A DNA stretch of 64,000 nt from Vibrio cidicii. GTDB lineage: Bacteria; Pseudomonadota; Gammaproteobacteria; Enterobacterales; Vibrionaceae. The notes beneath the pieces were generated by a model. It was not told the origin of the DNA. It ran no database searches and saw nothing but the letters and a program-made list of their open reading frames with translations. The position numbers and the translations under genes are program-made. The DNA lies in NCBI RefSeq assembly GCF_009763805.1, contig NZ_CP046804.1, forward strand, positions 2,170,001 to 2,234,000. Reading direction: 5' to 3'. Shown here piece by piece: positions 40,741 through 51,083 of the stretch (its first letter is position 1; every line of letters starts with the position of its first letter).

Positions 40741-40804
40741 GGTCACAATATCTGCAATTCAAGCATGGCATTGTGACCGACTCAGCCCGTCGGGGCGATT
40801 TTTT
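40741..40804 (+). terminator. Compound stem-loop and terminator after rsmC
   Basis: GGTCACAAT (40741-40749) pairs perfectly with ATTGTGACC (40770-40778) over a 20-base loop; then GCCC-GTCG-GGGC (40785-40796) is followed by GATTTTTT. The second hairpin is the likely rsmC terminator. Confidence 0.6.
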
Positions 40805-40875
40805 GCGTTTCCATCCACGCTTTACAGACAACTTACTTGTCAAAGTAAAAAAACTCGTTAATTTCGTTAAATTCA

Positions 40876-40917
40876 AAATGGTTTATTTGCTGCATAAAAG
40901 CTGCTGATTAACCATTT
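40876..40917 (+). repeat. Inverted repeat in chiS upstream region
   Basis: AAATGGTT (40876-40883) and AACCATTT (40910-40917) are perfect arms about 60 bases before the chiS start. The loop contains a repeated GCTG. It could be a leader stem or a protein site; nothing decides between them. Confidence 0.35.
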
Positions 40918-40978
40918 ATCCGTTTTCATGACTCGCCAAGCTTGAGTCATTGTCTTTCAAGAGCCTGAACGAAATTGT

Positions 40979-43900
40979 ATGTTTAAGTTTTACCGGAAAC
41001 AGAAATTCAAACGTCTGCAAAGTACCCTAATGACGGCCTTTTTGGTGTTGAGTCTGACACCATTAACCATCATTGCGATTTTCTTTTTGCAATCTCATAG
41101 CAAGGATCTGCAAGAGCAAAGCACTTCCCACCTCCTCTCAGTGCGCGATACTAAGCAACAGCAGGTAATGGATTATTTTCAGGCACAAGAAACTGAAGTG
41201 ATGGGTTTTGTCCGTTCAGAGTTGGCTTATGCCAGTGGTGGGCGTTTTTATGGCCTAGTCAATGCCTTTAAAAGTCTAGGTCTGGATATCGAGCAAGCGC
41301 GAGAAAACGCCCAGCAACGCTATATTCAGGGCTCGGGCGATCAGATCAAAACGTCAATCTTGCCTGAATCCAGCAGCTATGTCGGGAGTGAACGTTACCG
41401 ACTGCTGCACAAGCGCTATCACTGGGCCTACTTAGAGCTGCTCAAACGCTCCGATTTTGACGACATCCTGCTCATCGATTTGGACGGCAACGTCACCTAC
41501 TCCATCTATAAATATGATAATTTTGGTACCAACCTGAAAACGGGGCCCTACAAAGACACTTTACTTGGAAAGAGCTTTCGCCAGCTTGCCAAAGACGTTA
41601 CGGAAAAGCGCAAGGACAACGAAGATTACACCCCAGTGCTCATTTCCGATTTTGCCGAGGAAGACGGCAAGCAGGTCGCTTGGTTAGGTGCACCCATCAT
41701 TCAACAAGGCTACTTGCACAGTTATGCGATGTTCCGTTTACCGAACAATGGCTTAACTAAACTGGTTGCCGATGTAAATAAAGATGCAGTGATCCATACT
41801 TTGCTCGTAGGCAGTGACCATTTACCTCGTACCATGAGCACCAAACAGGACGATATTAGCCGAAGTGCGGACGTGATCAACAAAGCGCTGGCAGGATTAA
41901 CCTCAGTTGGAACCTACATAAATGGTTTGGGTGAAGCAACCATTGCCGCATATACACCAATTTCGATGAAAGAGCAAACTTGGGCGCTCGTAGTTCAACT
42001 GCCTGAAAGCGAAGCCTTTGCGCGCATCCAGCAATTGGAGAAACTGTTTGTCATCGCCATGCTGATTGCCATCATTTTGGTGTTTATCTGCTCACATTAT
42101 TTGTCCAATTTCATTACCTCTCCACTGCTTAAACTAACGTGGGCAGCCGAGCGAGTCTCCGCTGGCGATCTTGACGAAAACATGATCAATACGGATCGCA
42201 AGGATGAAATAGGCCGCTTGGCGGTCAGTTTCGAACGTATGCAGCGCTCTATTCGCGACAAAATTCAGTTAATCAAAACACAAAACCGAGAGTTGGAAAA
42301 AAGTCTGCTGTTGATACAAAAACAAAATGATGAACTGCAATTAGCCGACAAACTCAAAGATGAGTTCCTCGCGACCACCTCACACGAGTTGCGCACGCCA
42401 TTGCATGGCATGATTGGCATTGCCGAAACCTTAGTCTCCGGTGCCAATGGTCCGATTCCTAGCAACCAAAAATATCAGCTCGATATCATCATTAAAAGTG
42501 GCCAAAGGCTTGCAAACCTCGTTGACGACCTACTTGATTATCACAAAATGCGCTACGGCAGCTTGGACATTCATAAGTCGGCGGTCAGTTTGGCCAGTGC
42601 CACCCGCTTAGTGCTTGAGCTTTCTAGCCATCTGCTTGGTAATAAAACATTAAGGATTATCAACCAAGTTCCGAACGATCTCGCCCCTGTTTCCGCCGAT
42701 CCACAGCGCTTAGAGCAGGTGTTGTACAACTTGATTGGCAATGCGATTAAGTACACCAGTGAAGGTAAAATCGTCATCTCCGCCAACGTGGTCGACGACA
42801 AAGTAAGAATCCAAGTCGTGGACACAGGACAAGGCATTCCGGCAGAACAGTTGGAGCACATTTTTGAACCATTGATTCAAGCGGGTCAGGATGCTGGCCG
42901 TTATCGGCAAGGGGCTGGCCTTGGCCTCTCAATTAGCCGTCAGTTAATTGAACTCATGGGCGGCTCTCTGTATGTCAGCAGCCAGCCAATGGTGGGCACA
43001 ACCTTTAGCTTTACCCTGCCTTTGGCCAGTGATGACGAGATCAATACCACAGCGAAAATGGCGCAATACCATCACTTTCAAGCACCTGACAGCAATGAAT
43101 TACTTTCTCTTGATCAATCATCCCTTCCAGAAAATCCGCAGGGTGCATTGTTAGTGGTCGCTGACGATGAGCCTGTGAATCTACGTGTACTGGAAAGTTT
43201 CCTGCGTATTGAAGGCTATCGTGTCAGAACTGCTTCCGATGGCCCGGAAACACTCGCGCTGATCAAGCAAGAGAAGCCCGCGCTATTGCTACTCGATATC
43301 ATGATGCCGGGCATGAGCGGTTATCAGGTTTGCCACCAACTGCGTCAAGAGTTCGATCTGGCTGAACTGCCCGTTATCATGCTGACCGCACTCAATCAAA
43401 GCGAAGATCGTGTGCGCGGCTTTGAGGCAGGTGCCAACGACTACTTGTCAAAACCGTTCAATAAACAAGAGCTTGCTGCGCGAATCAAAGCGCATCTGAT
43501 GGCGAGTAAAGCCGAGGAGCGACGCTTAGAAAACAGCCGCTTAGAAGCCGAGTTAAAACAGAGAGCGATGGTCGAGGCGAGTTTACTTGAGACGCAAGGA
43601 CGGCTACTGGAGCAGCTGGAATCCGCTCCTGAAGCCATCATCTGTATCCGTGAAGACAAACGCATTCGTTTTGCCAACGAAGCGGCTTGCAAGCTGTTTA
43701 AACGCAATTTGGAACAGATCAGACGTTCAAACGCAGAAGAGCTAATCGCACCCAAGTACCTAACCGTCAAACAACCCCACTATTGCGGCCACATTGATAT
43801 TTACGTCGAAGACGTAAGACAACACATTGAAACCGACATCCTCAAGTTGCCTGAAGGATCAGGTTTAGATGCGATGTATATCTTCAACGTCGGTGGCGGC

Positions 43901-44369
43901 GCAACCGCGTCTCGCATTCACAACTTAGAAACCGCCGTTGAGGTGCTCTCAAGCTATGCCTTTGATGGCGATAAGGAAAAACTTCAGAGCTTGAAAGAGC
44001 TCGGTGGCGAGTTTACTCGGTTGGCTGACAAAGCCTTGGGGAGTAGCCAAAACAAACAAGAGATAATGCGTGAGATCTTGGTTGATGTAATGACTCATGC
44101 ACTCGACTACTGGGAATCGGTTACAGGTGAGAATAAGTTTGCTTTTGCTGAGAAAAGCGGTTTGTGGCGTGTCTATCTCGACCGAAGTACGCTGCAAACC
44201 CGCACCCTCGACAAATACATGCGCATTGAGACGCTACCAAGAAACGCCTCGCTGGCGCACTGTACTCAGTTCGATTGAGTTTATTCTCGCACATTGTAAA
44301 GAGCAAAGCCCAGAGCGTAGCCATATAGAGATGCAGCGCGATAAGCTGCAACGTCTACTCACCAGCTAG
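40979..44369 (+). CDS. chiS: ChiS, chitin-responsive hybrid sensor kinase/DNA-binding regulator (frameshift near 3' end)
   Basis: Repaired length 1129 residues, as V. cholerae ChiS. Order: transmembrane helix (about 18-36), periplasmic Cache-like sensor (to ~350), second helix (~355-375), HAMP, HisKA with TSHELRTPLHGMIG (H469), HATPase (NLIGNAIKYTS, DTGQGIP, GAGLGLSISRQLIE), receiver domain (LLDIMMPGMSGYQ, Asp about 773), a coiled/PAS-like part and a C-terminal DNA-binding domain. In V. cholerae ChiS activates the downstream chitobiose operon by direct DNA binding. The frame as read ends at 44278 with an unrelated tail. Deleting one A from GAAAC (AAA 44242-44244) gives LPRTPRWRTVLSSIEFILAH and so on to 44369, restoring the end of the DNA-binding domain. 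Confidence 0.94.
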
Positions 44370-44385
44370 TGACAAAGACAGCGCC

Positions 44386-44418
44386 CAAAAAGCCCAAAAT
44401 GCATTTTGGGCTTTTTTT
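44386..44418 (+). terminator. chiS terminator
   Basis: A near-perfect palindromic stem AAAAAGCCCAAAATGC/GCATTTTGGGCTTTTT with a T-run, about 18 bases after the repaired chiS stop. Confidence 0.9.
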
Positions 44419-44937
44419 ATATCGATTGAGATTAAGCGCAATCGCCCTGTAATTTGCCTTTTGTTATCACCACACAATCAACGTCAATCATCTAGCAGCT
44501 TCTCATCAGCTAAACCACCCCGCTCACTTGGTACTACGCTGACCTAAGGTGCGTTTTTACTATCATCCAAACAGGTTAAATTCTCTCGAAAGCTGGCAGC
44601 AAAACGCTTAATTTACGTAAAGAATTAATAGCATCGTCATCGCTGAGTCGCCGCAATTATCAACGTAAAAACACCTTTCCCACTGGCTTATCATGGACTT
44701 TTAAAACAGTTTGCGAGTTCAATCACAACAGAACGGCAGATTAAATTTTGTCTGGTTAATTAACTCATTTTCCAGATGTGAGCAAGATCTACAATATTAA
44801 CAATAAACTTAAACAGCAATAAAAACGGAGCTATCAAGGTTTGTAACCACTAACACTTGGTCATCACTCCCCCTGAGGATGCGACGCATATCAATGAGTA
44901 GAATTTCAGCAAAAATAACTCAACCCAGATAAAAATG

Positions 44938-44980
44938 ACGTTTATAACGGAGTTGCTCTTCATTTTAACGTTTTTAACGG
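44938..44980 (+). repeat. Direct repeat pair, candidate ChiS sites
   Basis: ACGTTTATAACGG (44938-44950) and ACGTTTTTAACGG (44968-44980) agree at 12 of 13 positions with starts exactly 30 bases apart, close to three helical turns, so two proteins would bind the same DNA face. Assignment to ChiS is inference from location. Confidence 0.5.
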
Positions 44981-45004
44981 GAAACGAGTTTGATTATTTA
45001 CTTG

Positions 45005-45021
45005 GTAAGGTGTTTTCTTAC
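45005..45021. promoter_or_regulatory. Inverted repeat GTAAG-N7-CTTAC
   Basis: GTAAG (45005-45009) and CTTAC (45017-45021) are perfect 5-base arms, 120 bases before the binding-protein start. A possible dimeric regulator site (SlmA is one candidate known from V. cholerae); weak on its own. Confidence 0.35.
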
Positions 45022-45140
45022 TCCTGCCTAAGGCCTACAGGCCACTTTGATCAAACCGTCAGAGGTAGGTCTTAGAGAGTGTTTATCAATTGATGACATT
45101 CCAAACAATGTGAAATGAAAGCGAATAGTAAGGAACAGCT

Positions 45141-46814
45141 ATGCTTGCCAATATAAAAAAAACGGCTCTAGCGACTGCAGTTATCGCCGCAGCAGCGACC
45201 AGCATTTCCGCACCAGCGGCAGCTCGTAGTGAGCTAACTATCGTACCTGATTTCTACCCTACCATGGTACGTAACTTTAACCCGTATCTAGCGACTAACC
45301 TTCGCACGACAACGGATTTTATCTATGAACCACTTGTTATCTTTAATGAAATGCATGGCAATACCCCTGTGATGCGTCTCGCTGAAGATTTCCGCATGTC
45401 TGACGACCTGATGAGCGTGACTTTTGACATCCGTAAAGGTGTAAAATGGTCTGATGGTCAGAAGTTTACTGCAGATGACGTCGTGTTCTCGTACGGCCTA
45501 CTGAAAGCAAAACCTGAGCTTGACCAACGCGGCATCAACAAATGGGTGACCAGTGTTGAGAAACTGAACGAATACCAAGTTCGTTTCCGCCTAAGCGAAG
45601 CAAACTCAAACGTCCCTTACGAAATTTCATTGGTTCCTATTGTTGCTGAGCACGTGTGGAAAGACGTAAAAGATCCAACCACGTTCACCAACGAGAACCC
45701 TGTTGGTACTGGTCCATTTACTGAAATCGACACCTTCACCCCACAGCTTTACATTCAGTGTCGTAACCCAAATTACTGGGATAACTCGCACCTGAATGTT
45801 GACTGTCTGCGTGTACCTCAAATCGCCAACAACGACCAATTGCTAGGTAAGATTGTTAACTCTGAGCTAGATTGGACTTCTTCGTTCATTCCAGACATTG
45901 ACCGTACTTACGCAGCAGCGAGCCCTAACCACCAGTACTGGTATCCACCATCAGGTACTCAAGCCTTTGTGGTGAACTTCAAAAGCCCAGATCCAGTGAA
46001 AAAAGAAGCACTGACCAATGTTGATTTCCGTCGTGCATTCTCGATGGCACTTGACCGTCAAACTATCATTGACATCGCGTTCTACGGCGGCGGTACAGTG
46101 AATGACTTCGCATCTGGCCTTGGCTACGCTTTCGAAGCTTGGTCTGATGAAAAAGTGCACAACAAGTACAAAGGCTACAACACCTACAACGTAGAAGGCG
46201 CGAAGAAGTTACTGGCGAAAGCAGGCTTTAAAGATGTCAATGGCGACGGCTTCGTCGACACGCCATCAGGCAAATCTTTCGAACTGCTAATCCAATCGCC
46301 AAATGGCTGGACTGACTTCAACAACACCGTACAACTTGCGGTTGAACAGCTCGCTGAAGTCGGCATCAAAGCGAAAGCTCGTACCCCTGAGTTCGCGGTA
46401 TACAACCAAGCAATGCTAGAAGGCACTTACGACGTTGCATACACCAACTACTTCCACGGTGCGGATCCACACCTATACTGGAACAGCGCGTATAACTCAG
46501 CACTACAGAAAGGTGAAGGCATGCCTCGCTTCGCGATGCACTTCTACAAAAATGACAAACTGGACAACCTACTCGACAGCTTCTACAAAACGGCTGACAA
46601 GAAAGAGCAAATCGCTATCGCTCATGGTATCCAGCAAATCATCGCGGCAGATCAGGTTACCATTCCTGTAATGTCTGGTGCTTACATGTACCAATACAAC
46701 ACCAAGCGCTTTACTGGCTGGTGGAACGAAGAAAATCCTAAGGGCCGTCCAAACATTTGGGCTGGCATCCCTGAGCGTCTACTGCACGTACTGGACCTAA
46801 AACCAGTTAACTAA
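45141..46814 (+). CDS. cbp: Periplasmic chitin-oligosaccharide-binding protein (CBP)
   Basis: 557 residues, SBP_bac_5 (DppA/OppA-like) family. Signal peptide of about 28 residues (ends SAPAAA-R), then LRTTTDFIYEPLVIFNEM, DIRKGVKWSDGQKFTADDVVFS and NVDFRRAFSMALDRQTII, all typical of this family. In V. cholerae CBP binds (GlcNAc)n in the periplasm, delivers the sugar to the ABC transporter, and keeps ChiS in check when unloaded. It is the first gene of the operon. A GC-rich hairpin after the gene probably raises its mRNA level over that of the permeases. Confidence 0.93.
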   Translation: MLANIKKTALATAVIAAAATSISAPAAARSELTIVPDFYPTMVRNFNPYLATNLRTTTDFIYEPLVIFNEMHGNTPVMRLAEDFRMSDDLMSVTFDIRKGVKWSDGQKFTADDVVFSYGLLKAKPELDQRGINKWVTSVEKLNEYQVRFRLSEANSNVPYEISLVPIVAEHVWKDVKDPTTFTNENPVGTGPFTEIDTFTPQLYIQCRNPNYWDNSHLNVDCLRVPQIANNDQLLGKIVNSELDWTSSFIPDIDRTYAAASPNHQYWYPPSGTQAFVVNFKSPDPVKKEALTNVDFRRAFSMALDRQTIIDIAFYGGGTVNDFASGLGYAFEAWSDEKVHNKYKGYNTYNVEGAKKLLAKAGFKDVNGDGFVDTPSGKSFELLIQSPNGWTDFNNTVQLAVEQLAEVGIKAKARTPEFAVYNQAMLEGTYDVAYTNYFHGADPHLYWNSAYNSALQKGEGMPRFAMHFYKNDKLDNLLDSFYKTADKKEQIAIAHGIQQIIAADQVTIPVMSGAYMYQYNTKRFTGWWNEENPKGRPNIWAGIPERLLHVLDLKPVN

Positions 46815-46831
46815 GTAGAGGTTCATCTCCC

Positions 46832-46854
46832 GCGGCGCACATCCCGTGCGCCGC
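46832..46854 (+). promoter_or_regulatory. GC-rich intercistronic stem-loop after cbp
   Basis: GCGGCGCAC (46832-46840) pairs perfectly with GTGCGCCGC (46846-46854) over a 5-base loop; no U-run follows. Typical of 3' mRNA protection between a binding-protein gene and permease genes. Confidence 0.7.
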
Positions 46855-46980
46855 TATAAATCCCTTTCAAAGCGAGTTTGTTTATGGCGCCAGTCGTCAG
46901 GGGATTTTTCGCTCTGAATTCGGTCATGAGCGACCTGAAACCAGAAACAGGGAAAACGCTGGGTGAGTAAGGTGTAAGTT

Positions 46981-47967
46981 ATGGGTTATTTTTTAAGACG
47001 TTTGTCATTTTATTTAGTCGCTCTCTTAGTTGCGGCAACATTAAACTTTATTATTCCGAGGGCGATGCCGGGCGATCCGGTCACCATGATGTTTGCGAAT
47101 GCAACCACACAGGTTACCCCAGAGCGCATCGAAGCGATGAAAAAGCTGCTCGGTTTCGTCGACGGTCCTTTGTATGTCCAGTATTTGACCTACCTCAAGA
47201 GTATTGTGAGCTGGGAGCTGGGCACCTCAATCAAGTTCTATCCACTCAGTGTCAATGAACTACTAGGCAGCGCTTTCGGCTGGTCACTGTTCTTAGCGGG
47301 TAGTGCGGTCATTCTCTCTTTCTCGATTGGTTCTATCTTAGGGATCTTCGCTGCTTGGCGTCGTGGAAGTAAATACGATGCGTTCATTACGCCGGGGATG
47401 CTGATTATCCAAGCGGTTCCGCAAGTCGTTATTGCCATGCTCGCTCTGTTTACGTTTGCTATCGGCCTAGGCTGGTTCCCAACCGGTTATGCCTACACTC
47501 CAGGTACGATTCCAGATTGGACAAGCTGGGCGTATTACAAAGATGTGGCTTATCACGCCATCCTACCTCTACTGTGTGCCTCTATTGTGCAAATTGGTGG
47601 TTTCTTGGTGAACATGCGTAACAACATGATCAACCTGCTAGCGGAAGACTACATCACCATGGCTAAAGGCAAAGGCTTGAGCGAAAACCGCGTGGTGTTC
47701 AACTATGCAGCACGTAACGCGCTACTGCCCAGTGTCACGGCGCTTTCCATGTCACTCGGTATGGCAATTGGTGGTCAGCTTATCGTTGAAATCATCTTTA
47801 ACTACCCGGGATTAGGTAAGGTTCTGCTTGATGCAATCAACGCGCGTGACTACCAAGTTCTACAAGGTCAATTACTTATCATGACGCTGTTTATGCTGTC
47901 GTTTAACCTGATTGCCGACATGCTGTATGTCGTGCTCGATCCTCGCCTACGCAAGGGAGGTAAATAA
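46981..47967 (+). CDS. (GlcNAc)2 ABC transporter permease 1 (DppB-like)
   Basis: 328 residues with six transmembrane helices; first helix at about 8-28 followed by NFIIPRAMPGDPVTMM. The EAA loop for ATPase contact is near AEDYITMAKGKGLSENRVVFNYAARNALLP (about 221-250). BPD_transp_1 family, peptide/oligosaccharide type. It pairs with the permease starting 2 bases downstream. Chitobiose as substrate follows from operon context and V. cholerae knowledge. Confidence 0.92.
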   Translation: MGYFLRRLSFYLVALLVAATLNFIIPRAMPGDPVTMMFANATTQVTPERIEAMKKLLGFVDGPLYVQYLTYLKSIVSWELGTSIKFYPLSVNELLGSAFGWSLFLAGSAVILSFSIGSILGIFAAWRRGSKYDAFITPGMLIIQAVPQVVIAMLALFTFAIGLGWFPTGYAYTPGTIPDWTSWAYYKDVAYHAILPLLCASIVQIGGFLVNMRNNMINLLAEDYITMAKGKGLSENRVVFNYAARNALLPSVTALSMSLGMAIGGQLIVEIIFNYPGLGKVLLDAINARDYQVLQGQLLIMTLFMLSFNLIADMLYVVLDPRLRKGGK

Positions 47968-47969
47968 TC

Positions 47970-48995
47970 ATGAACAATCTATTTAAGCTTATTCTAGGTA
48001 ACTCAGTTGCACGTATTGGTCTGGTGATTGTTAGCCTGTTTATTTTCATGGCAGTGGGCGCACCACTTATCACTAAACATGCGCCAGATAAGAGAACGGG
48101 TAACCCACACGAATACCCAAGTTTTGTCGTGACCTCCGCGAAAGCCAATCCTGATGGTTGGATTGCCAAAAACCTCGCCGATGATCGCCGTACGCTGCAA
48201 CTGTCTAAAAAGGCTGATCATGTGCTAGGCACATCGCGTATGGGCCGTGATATCTGGTCTCAACTGGCTTACGGTGCTCGCGTGTCACTCGCCGTTGGCT
48301 TTGGCGCAGGTATTACCGTCTGTTTCTTAGCGACTGTTATCGGCATTTCGGCGGGTTACTTTGGTGGTCGTATCGACGATATTCTCACCGCGGCGATGAA
48401 CATCATGTTGGTGATACCGCAATATCCGCTGCTGTTTGTTTTGGCCGCCTTTATTGGCGAAGCAGGGCCGGTAACCATCGCGATTATTATCGGCTGTACC
48501 TCCTGGGCGTGGGGCGCGCGGGTCGTTCGTTCACAAACACTTGCGCTGCGTGAAAAAGAGTTTGTCAAAGCCGCTGAAGTGCTGGGTGAGTCCTCATGGC
48601 GCATCATCTTCGTTGAGATTCTGCCCAACCTGATTCCTATTGTCGGCGCAAGCTTTATCGGTTCAGTGATGTACGCCATTACCATGGAATCCATCATCTC
48701 CTTCCTTGGCCTTGGCGATCCCAACACCATCAGTTGGGGCATCATGCTGTACAACGTACAAACCTCTTCTTCGATGCTCATCGGCGCTTGGTGGGAACTA
48801 CTGGCTCCATGTATCGCACTGACCTTGTTGGTCACTGGTTTGGCGCTGCTTAACTTTGCGGTCGATGAAATTGCCAACCCACAACTTCGCTCTCATAAAG
48901 GTATGAAACGCTGGAAAAAACTGGCAGAGCAAGACAAGAAAGAACGTGCTCCAGCGATTGAACCACAAAATGTACTTTGCAGCGGGGATAAATAA
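47970..48995 (+). CDS. (GlcNAc)2 ABC transporter permease 2 (DppC-like)
   Basis: 341 residues, BPD_transp_1 family: an N-terminal helix (IGLVIVSLFIFMAVGAPLI), LGTSRMGRDIWSQLAYGARVSLAVG, and the EAA loop LREKEFVKAAEVLGESSWRIIF (about 192-213). It forms the channel with permease 1. Genes are separated by 2 bases on each side, indicating a tightly coupled operon. Confidence 0.92.
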   Translation: MNNLFKLILGNSVARIGLVIVSLFIFMAVGAPLITKHAPDKRTGNPHEYPSFVVTSAKANPDGWIAKNLADDRRTLQLSKKADHVLGTSRMGRDIWSQLAYGARVSLAVGFGAGITVCFLATVIGISAGYFGGRIDDILTAAMNIMLVIPQYPLLFVLAAFIGEAGPVTIAIIIGCTSWAWGARVVRSQTLALREKEFVKAAEVLGESSWRIIFVEILPNLIPIVGASFIGSVMYAITMESIISFLGLGDPNTISWGIMLYNVQTSSSMLIGAWWELLAPCIALTLLVTGLALLNFAVDEIANPQLRSHKGMKRWKKLAEQDKKERAPAIEPQNVLCSGDK

Positions 48996-48997
48996 CT

Positions 48998-49981
48998 ATG
49001 ACGACGCCACTTATTTCAATCCGCAATCTATGCGTTGACTACATCACCGATGCGGGCGATGTCCGTGCCTGTAACAATGTCAGCTTCGACATCGCACCCG
49101 GTGAAGTGTTTGGTCTTGCTGGAGAATCTGGCTGTGGTAAATCAACCGTCGCTTTCTCTTTGATGCGCCTGCACAAGCCGCCCGCGTTTATTACTGGCGG
49201 AGAAGTAATTTTCAACGGTGAAGACATTCTCCAATACAGTGACGATCGCATGCAGGCGTTTCGCTGGAGCCAAATGTCGATGGTGTTCCAAAGTGCAATG
49301 AACGCGCTCAACCCTGTATTGACCATGGAAGATCAGTTTTGCGATGTGATCATGCGTCACTCCAACATGACGCGTGAACAAGCCAAACGCCGCGCCGAAG
49401 GGCTGCTGGAGATCGTTGACATTCACGCCAGCCGTCTCAGCGATTATCCACACCAGTTCTCTGGCGGTATGCGCCAGCGCCTAGTGATTGCCATTGCTCT
49501 CGCGCTCAATCCGAAAATGATCATCATGGATGAACCAACCACCGCCCTCGATGTGGTGGTACAGCGCGAAATCTTGCAAAAGATCTATGCGCTGAAAGAA
49601 GAGTTTGGGTTTTCAATTCTCTTCATCACCCATGACTTGTCGTTGATGGTCGAGTTTTCCGATCGCATCGGCATCATGTACTCCGGTGAGCTGATTGAGG
49701 TTGCGCCAGCGAAACAAATTCTGGAATCCCCTTTCCACCCTTATACCAAAGGGCTGGGTAGTTCATTCCCACCGTTGACAGGACCAAAAACCAAACTGAC
49801 AGGTATACCTGGTAACCCGTTGAACTTACTTGATGTTCCACAAGGTTGCCGTTTCCAAGCCCGTTGCAGTCGTGTTCACGACACTTGTACCAAAGTCGCC
49901 ACCAGCTTACGACAAATCGAGCCAGGCCGTTTTTCCAACTGCCACCTGTATGGCGAGCCGATTGCTCAGCACAAGCTGTAA
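48998..49981 (+). CDS. (GlcNAc)2 ABC transporter ATPase 1 (DppD-like)
   Basis: 327 residues. Walker [10 protein letters not shown] (about 45-53), signature SGGMRQR, Walker [11 protein letters not shown]-loop FITHDLS. The C-terminal oligopeptide-transporter extension holds the family's cysteine cluster ([15 protein letters not shown], about 288-302), which in related Dpp ATPases binds an Fe-S cluster. It forms a heterodimer with the next ATPase. Confidence 0.93.
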   Translation: MTTPLISIRNLCVDYITDAGDVRACNNVSFDIAPGEVFGLAGESGCGKSTVAFSLMRLHKPPAFITGGEVIFNGEDILQYSDDRMQAFRWSQMSMVFQSAMNALNPVLTMEDQFCDVIMRHSNMTREQAKRRAEGLLEIVDIHASRLSDYPHQFSGGMRQRLVIAIALALNPKMIIMDEPTTALDVVVQREILQKIYALKEEFGFSILFITHDLSLMVEFSDRIGIMYSGELIEVAPAKQILESPFHPYTKGLGSSFPPLTGPKTKLTGIPGNPLNLLDVPQGCRFQARCSRVHDTCTKVATSLRQIEPGRFSNCHLYGEPIAQHKL

Positions 49982-50020
49982 AGACCACGAGACAAGCTGT
50001 TAAGGATACTGGAGACAATT

Positions 50021-51017
50021 ATGAGCAAAGAATATGGTGAGCTGCTGATTGAAGGCAAAAACGTCGTCAAAGACTTCCCGCTCAATAGCAACTCAATCAA
50101 ACAATCTAAGATGCGTGCCCTCAATGACGTGTCATTCAAAATGTACAAAGCTCGCGGGTTATCGGTCGTGGGTGAGTCCGGCTCTGGTAAATCAACCACC
50201 GCCAAAATGATCGCCAAAATGTACGCGCCAAGCAACGGTGTGATTGAGTATAAAGGCCGAGACATTCAAGAGATCACCTCACGAAAAGATCTGATGGCTT
50301 ACCGCGAAGGCATTCAGATGGTGTGGCAAGATCCGTTTGGTTCGCTTAACCCAACACACAATATCTTCCACCACATCGCCAGACCATTGCTGATCCATAA
50401 AAAGATCGCCCCGGGCAACCCAAAAGAAACTGGAAGAGCGGGTTTACGATCTTCTGGAACAGGTCGGCCTTATTCCACCAAAAGAGACCGCAGCGAAGTT
50501 CCCCCATCAGCTTTCTGGAGGCCAACGTCAGCGCGTCAACTTAGCACGCAATATTGCCGTCGGCGCGGAAGTGGTATTGGCGGATGAACCGACTTCCATG
50601 CTGGATGTCTCCATCCGTGCTGGCGTGCTCAACTTGATGGAAGAGATGAAGTTTGAGAAACAGATGTCACTGCTCTACATCACGCACGACATCGCAACCG
50701 CACGCTACATTGCCGAAGATCTGGCCGTAATGTACGTCGGTCACATGGTGGAATGGGGAGATACGGAAGAGATCATTCATGACCCTCAACACCCTTACAC
50801 GCAACTCTTGGTGTCTGCGGTGCCCGATCCAAGCAAATCGATTCACGACAAATTAAAAGGCAATAAAGGGGAAATTCCACTCTGGACGCCCGCTTCCGTT
50901 GGTTGCCCTTTTGCGGGGCGCTGTGAACACGCGACCAGTCGATGCCGCGAGCAGTTACCTGAAGTAACGCAGCTATCGGAAAACCACTTTGTTCGTTGTT
51001 ATTTATTTGAAAATTAA
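50021..51017 (+). CDS. (GlcNAc)2 ABC transporter ATPase 2 (DppF-like; one-base frameshift)
   Basis: Repaired length 331 residues. Walker A GESGSGKST, Q-loop VWQDPFGSLNP, signature LSGGQRQR, Walker B VVLADEPTSMLD, H-loop ITHDIAT, and C-terminal cysteines GCPFAGRCEHATSRC. As read, the first frame drifts into an unrelated sequence after PGNPKE and a second frame starts at 50571; the ABC signature lies in neither. Deleting one A from GAAAC (AAA 50427-50429) gives PKELEERVYDLLEQVGL and a complete ATPase. Followed by an intercistronic hairpin. Confidence 0.92.
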
Positions 51018-51024
51018 GCCCAAT

Positions 51025-51048
51025 AGAGTCAGGACTCGTCCTGGCTCT
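51025..51048 (+). promoter_or_regulatory. Intercistronic stem-loop between ATPase 2 and GH9 gene
   Basis: AGAGTCAGGA (51025-51034) pairs with TCCTGGCTCT (51039-51048), one G-U pair, 4-base loop. No U-run. It separates the transport genes from the catabolic genes. Confidence 0.6.
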
Positions 51049-51083
51049 GGCAATAACTAGAAATCCTTTGTCGGAGATTTGCA

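Larger units (their letters stand above)
44419..45140 (+). promoter_or_regulatory. Long regulatory region of the chitobiose operon
   Basis: About 720 bases without a gene between chiS and the binding-protein gene, AT-rich throughout. Items seen: a left CRP-like half site TGTGA at 44777-44781 with a poor right half; a 13-base direct repeat 30 bases apart (44938 and 44968); an inverted repeat at 45005-45021; AAGGAACAGCT as Shine-Dalgarno sequence before the ATG at 45141. In V. cholerae ChiS, SlmA and CRP are reported to act on the equivalent promoter. I could not place the start of transcription. Confidence 0.6.

Noticed and set aside
44097..44369. A separate 90-residue ORF after chiS
   Set aside because: Only its second half is meaningful, and that is the displaced C-terminus of ChiS.
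44777..44792. CRP site upstream of cbp
   Set aside because: Only the left half TGTGA is good; the right half matches 2 of 5 bases, too weak to list as a site.
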